Positions 31,931-35,070 of a stretch of 35,070 nt of DNA are shown here, piece after piece. Where the stretch lies: NCBI RefSeq assembly GCF_001423245.1, contig NZ_LMOH01000023.1:271832-306901 (forward strand), given 5' to 3'. Position numbers and translations under genes: made by a program. The number at the start of each line of letters is the position of its first letter. Within the stretch, counting starts at the first letter, position 1. A model generated the notes under the pieces. The model was not told where the DNA came from. It did no database searches and worked only from the letters and a program-made list of their open reading frames with translations. This DNA comes from Aureimonas sp. Leaf324. GTDB taxonomy: Bacteria > Pseudomonadota > Alphaproteobacteria > Rhizobiales > Rhizobiaceae.

Positions 31931-32498
31931 CGAGGGCCGAGGGCGCGAGCGGGACGGGAAACCAGCTGGAGCCGGACGCGATGCCGGCCTCGCCGCCGCG
32001 CTCTTCGATCCGCTGGGCGAGGTCGAAGGCCAGCGCGCGCGTCAGCCGCGCTTCCAGCCCACCGCGCACGCGCAGATACGGTCGGAACGCGTCGTCCGCC
32101 GCATCCTCGAAGCGCAAGGGGTGCGCATCGTCGGCCTCGACGACGTCGCCCATGTTGGTACGGAAACGTAAGCGGCCCGCCTCGTCGCTCATCTCGACCG
32201 CCACGAACGGCGCGTCGGCCACGCGGATCGTCAGCTTCTCGGCCGGCGTCACCAGAACGAACGAGCCGTCCGCCTCGCGCCGCAGGACGCTGGAGAAGAG
32301 CCGGGCGAGCGCCGGGCGGTCAATCGGGGAGCCTTGGTAGGACCAGCCGCCGTTCTCGTCGATCGCCATGTCGATCGTGCCGCAATGGGGCGGATTCCAC
32401 GCCTCGACCGGCGGAGCGGAGCGGCCGGCGCGCTCGGCGCGCGACACCAGCGCCTCCAGCGAGACCGGTGCCGAACTTGTGTCCTCTGACTGAGGCAT
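31923..32498 (-). CDS. DUF1285 domain-containing protein
   Basis: This 191-residue cytoplasmic protein carries the DUF1285 pattern: CGTIDMAIDENGGWSYQGSPIDRPALARLFSSVLRREADGS in the middle (two adjoining blocks), VLVTPAEKLTIRVADAPFVAVE and a basic/aromatic C-terminal segment. The function of the family is unknown. It is the first gene of the operon with CoA pyrophosphatase and cca, and is divergent from moxR with about 183 bases between. In that gap, TATTTTGG and CCAAATA near 32550-32580 are partly complementary, but no clear promoter is seen. Confidence 0.88.
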   Translation of the reverse strand: MPQSEDTSSAPVSLEALVSRAERAGRSAPPVEAWNPPHCGTIDMAIDENGGWSYQGSPIDRPALARLFSSVLRREADGSFVLVTPAEKLTIRVADAPFVAVEMSDEAGRLRFRTNMGDVVEADDAHPLRFEDAADDAFRPYLRVRGGLEARLTRALAFDLAQRIEERGGEAGIASGSSWFPVPLAPSALDA

Positions 32499-32681
32499 GA
32501 TGCAACGTCCTCACGGGCTGCCGCTCCGCGGTGGGCGGCTCCCCGTCTTATTTTGGCCGGGCTTGGCCGTCACCAAATAGTCGCGCATCCCAGCGCTTGC
32601 CAGACGACCGCCGCCTCGATTCTATGCGGCTTCTCCCCGTCGTCGGCCGTTCCGACACGACTCATCGAAGGGCCCCGCAGG

Positions 32682-33692
32682 ATGACGATACGCGCCAACA
32701 CGGAGCCGACCCTCGACGCGCATGCCATGGTGGCCGAGGCCGAACGCGCGCTGGCCGACATCGCGAGGGCGCGCGAATCCGTCGCCCGCGTGATCTTCGG
32801 CCAGGAAAGCGTCGTCGAGCAGACGCTGGTGGCGATCCTCGCCGGCGGCCACGCGCTGCTCGTCGGCGTGCCGGGCCTTGCCAAGACCAAGCTCGTGGAA
32901 ACGCTCGGGACCGTGCTCGGCCTGAACGCGCGCCGCGTCCAGTTCACGCCCGATCTGATGCCCTCCGACATCGTCGGCACCGAGGTCATGGACCAGGACG
33001 AGGGCGGCCGCCGCTCCTTCCGCTTCGTGCGCGGCCCGGTTTTCGCACAGCTCCTGATGGCCGACGAGATCAACCGCGCCAGCCCGCGCACGCAGTCCGC
33101 GCTTCTGCAGTCGATGCAGGAGTACCACGTGACGGTGGCCGGCGAGCGGCACGACCTGCCCGCGCCCTTCCACGTGCTGGCGACCCAGAACCCGCTGGAG
33201 CAGGAGGGCACCTATCCCTTGCCCGAAGCCCAGCTCGACCGCTTCCTTTGCCAGGTCGACGTGCACTACCCCTCGATCGAGGCCGAGCGCCGCATCCTCC
33301 TCGCGACCACAGGCGTTGCCGAGGACAAGGCCGTCGCCGTGATGACGGCCGAGCGCCTGCGCGAGATCCAGATGCTGGTGCGCCGCATGCCGGTGCCCGA
33401 GAGCGTCGTCGAGGCGATTCTGTCGCTCGTGCGCTCGGCGCGTCCCGGCCAGGGGTCGTCGGAGGCCGACACGCATGTCGCCTGGGGTCCCGGCCCGCGC
33501 GCCAGCCAGGCGATGATGACCTGCGTTCGCGCCCGCGCGCTCTATGAGAGGCGGCTTGCCCCGTCGATCGACGACGTTCGAGCGCTCGCGGAGCCGATCC
33601 TCCAGCACCGCATGGCGCTGAACTTCGCCGCGCGAGCCGAAGGCATCGGCGTGCGCGAGGTGATCGCCCGTCTGGCCCGGCAGGCCGGCTGA
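32682..33692 (+). CDS. MoxR-family AAA+ ATPase
   Basis: This is a 336-residue AAA+ protein. Walker A is at 62-70 (GVPGLAKTK) and Walker B at 124-129 (LLMADE), followed by INRASPRTQSALLQSMQEY and the sensor region VLATQNPLEQEGTYPLPEAQLDRF typical of the MoxR/RavA group. These ATPases act as chaperones for vWA-domain or metal-centre proteins and commonly sit with DUF58 and BatA-type genes, as here. It is cytoplasmic. The start at 32682 (MTIRANTEPTL) follows CGCAGG. DUF58 follows after four bases. Confidence 0.92.
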   Translation: MTIRANTEPTLDAHAMVAEAERALADIARARESVARVIFGQESVVEQTLVAILAGGHALLVGVPGLAKTKLVETLGTVLGLNARRVQFTPDLMPSDIVGTEVMDQDEGGRRSFRFVRGPVFAQLLMADEINRASPRTQSALLQSMQEYHVTVAGERHDLPAPFHVLATQNPLEQEGTYPLPEAQLDRFLCQVDVHYPSIEAERRILLATTGVAEDKAVAVMTAERLREIQMLVRRMPVPESVVEAILSLVRSARPGQGSSEADTHVAWGPGPRASQAMMTCVRARALYERRLAPSIDDVRALAEPILQHRMALNFAARAEGIGVREVIARLARQAG

Positions 33693-33696
33693 CCGG

Positions 33697-34611
33697 ATGG
33701 CGGCCATCGGGCGCATCACCGACGCTGTTGCCGGTGGCGAGGCGCTGCACCGCGCCCGCCAGCGCGCGGCGCTCCTGCCGGACCTCCTCGTCGAGGCGCG
33801 CCGCGTCTCGGCCTCCGTCGCGACCGGCTGGCACGGCCGGCGGCGGCGCGGCACGGGCGAGAACTTCTGGCAGTTCCGCCCCTTCGTCGACGGCGAGCAA
33901 GTGTCGCGCATCGACTGGCGCCGCTCCGCGCGCGACGACAACGTCTATCTTCGCGACCGCGAGTGGGAGGCGGCGCAGACCGTCTGGCTCTGGGCCGATC
34001 CCTCCCCGTCGATGCTCTACCAAAGCGGCACCGGCCTCGTGTCCAAGGAGAGCCGCGCGCTCGTCCTCGTTCTGGCGCTCGCCGAACTCCTGGCGCGCTC
34101 GGGCGAGCGGATCGGCTATACCGGCGTGATGGCGCCGGTCTCGGCCCGCAACGCCGCCGAGCGCATCGCGGCCGCCCTCCAGACCAATCGTCCGGCCGGC
34201 GGCTTTCCCGCGACGGATCGGCTGAAGCGCTTTTCCGAGATCGTCCTCGTCGGCGATTTCCTCGACCCGATCGAAGACCTCGTCGAGCGGATCGATCGTC
34301 TCGCCAAGCAGGGCGTGCGTGGCCACATGGTGCAGGTCGCCGATCCCGCCGAAGTCGCCTTTCCCTATTCCGGCCGCACCGAATTCCACGACCCCGAGAC
34401 CGGCGCCAAGCTCACGGCCGGGCGCGCCGAAACCTTGCGCGACCTCTATCGCGACGCGTTCGAGGCACGGCGGCAGGTTCTCGGCGAGCATTGCCGGCGG
34501 CTTGGCTGGAGCCACGTCTTCCACGCGACCGACCGCCTGGCGTCCGAACCGCTCGTCGCGGTGCACGGCCATCTCAGCGGCCAGCCGCAAAGCATGAAGG
34601 CGCGCGCCTGA
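33697..34611 (+). CDS. DUF58 domain-containing protein
   Basis: This 304-residue protein has the DUF58 core ENFWQFRPFVDGEQVSRIDWRRSARDDNVYLRDREWE (about 52-90), followed by a vWA-like fold (VWLWADPSPSML with the DPSPS metal-site-like motif). It begins with a short N-terminal region and has no clear membrane helix. The family pairs with MoxR ATPases; exact function is unknown, with membrane-protein or envelope roles suggested. Its stop overlaps the ATG of the next gene by one base (TGATG). Confidence 0.9.
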   Translation: MAAIGRITDAVAGGEALHRARQRAALLPDLLVEARRVSASVATGWHGRRRRGTGENFWQFRPFVDGEQVSRIDWRRSARDDNVYLRDREWEAAQTVWLWADPSPSMLYQSGTGLVSKESRALVLVLALAELLARSGERIGYTGVMAPVSARNAAERIAAALQTNRPAGGFPATDRLKRFSEIVLVGDFLDPIEDLVERIDRLAKQGVRGHMVQVADPAEVAFPYSGRTEFHDPETGAKLTAGRAETLRDLYRDAFEARRQVLGEHCRRLGWSHVFHATDRLASEPLVAVHGHLSGQPQSMKARA

Positions 34612-35070
34612 TGGGAGCCTTGTCCTTCGGCGCGCCGCTGGTGCTCGCCGGGCTTCTCGCTCTGCCGGCGATCTGGTGGCTGCTGCGCCTCACCCCGCCG
34701 CGTCCGCAGACAGAGACCTTTCCGCCGCTGCGCATTCTCGAGCGCGTCCTGCGCCGCGAGGAAACGCCGGCGCGCAGCCCCTGGTGGCTGACGCTCCTGC
34801 GGCTGCTGCTGGCGGCGCTTGTCATCCTCGCGCTGGCCGCGCCGATCCTCAACCCGCGCGAAAGCGCCCTGTCGGGCAACGGCCCGGTGGTCGTGATGCT
34901 CGACAACGGCTGGGCGAGCGCGCGCGACTGGGACGATCGGCGAGACGCGGCGGAAGACCTGATCCGCGAGGCGGGTGAGGCCGGACGGCCGGTGTCGCTG
35001 GTCCTCACCGCGGAGGACGCGGGCAACGACCCGGCGCCGGTGGAAGCGGCAACGGCGCTGGAGCGGCTGG
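34611..35070 (+). CDS. BatA/DUF4159-type membrane protein (partial, runs off the window)
   Basis: Only the first 153 codons are present. Seen are TM1 (about residues 8-26), LRLTPPRPQTETFPPLRIL, TM2 (about 57-79, WWLTLLRLLLAALVILALAAPIL) and the start of a vWA-like domain (VVVMLDNGWASARDW). This is the N-terminal BatA domain found in the aerotolerance-type proteins that follow MoxR and DUF58; in alphaproteobacteria the gene often continues with DUF4159, which cannot be checked here. It is an inner-membrane protein and third in the moxR operon, coupled to DUF58 by the overlap at 34609-34613. Confidence 0.85.
   Translation, partial: MGALSFGAPLVLAGLLALPAIWWLLRLTPPRPQTETFPPLRILERVLRREETPARSPWWLTLLRLLLAALVILALAAPILNPRESALSGNGPVVVMLDNGWASARDWDDRRDAAEDLIREAGEAGRPVSLVLTAEDAGNDPAPVEAATALERL

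Overview
The window is GC-rich, densely packed chromosomal DNA. It reads as core genome of an alphaproteobacterium of the order Hyphomicrobiales (Rhizobiales). The basis is the set of gene neighbourhoods: ybjN-proC-csaA, ubiK against lgt-methyltransferase-pgeF-M24, prs-rplY-pth-ychF, petABC beside trmL and hemF, and DUF1285-CoA pyrophosphatase-cca divergent from moxR-DUF58-BatA. An Aurantimonadaceae-like member is possible, but genus cannot be read from the sequence. No tRNA or rRNA genes, CRISPR arrays, phage genes or transposases were seen.

Layout. Positions 1-3285 are the most accessory-looking part. Three small exported proteins lie in tandem on the minus strand, each with its own terminator. 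They are followed by a cold-shock gene with a structured leader and by an exported protein with a BA14K-like C-terminus. Positions 3292-7882 hold an MBL-fold hydrolase, ilvE and, divergently, a MarR regulator plus an OmpR-type response regulator (PetP/PetR-like) and an EnvZ-like histidine kinase. A 180-bp palindromic intergenic element (7879-8059) separates the kinase from csaA-proC-ybjN. Positions 10064-14470 hold ubiK and the divergent operon lgt, MidA-type methyltransferase, pgeF and an M24-fold protein. Positions 14615-18363 hold prs, rplY, pth and ychF. A membrane diguanylate cyclase (18391-20175) converges on ychF.

Positions 20317-23193 encode cytochrome bc1 (petABC, minus strand), preceded by two overlapping ABC exporter half-transporter genes (23401-27170). 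Divergent from these are trmL and a NUDIX gene interrupted by an in-frame TGA. A small unknown gene, hemF and a DUF1059 gene follow. The right end has the minus-strand operon DUF1285-CoA pyrophosphatase-cca and, divergent from it, moxR-DUF58-BatA-like; the last gene runs off the window.

Functionally the window combines respiration and heme supply (petABC, hemF, the MidA-type complex I factor, ubiK and perhaps petPR control) with translation and tRNA upkeep (prs, rplY, pth, ychF, trmL, cca, csaA), envelope functions (lgt, pgeF, ABC exporters, MoxR/DUF58) and signalling (two-component pair, c-di-GMP). No large undescribed system is evident. The best leads are the tagged small exported proteins, the cold-shock leader whose ribosome-binding site can be sequestered, the rplY leader, the palindromic element that supplies two stop codons, and the NUDIX nonsense codon.
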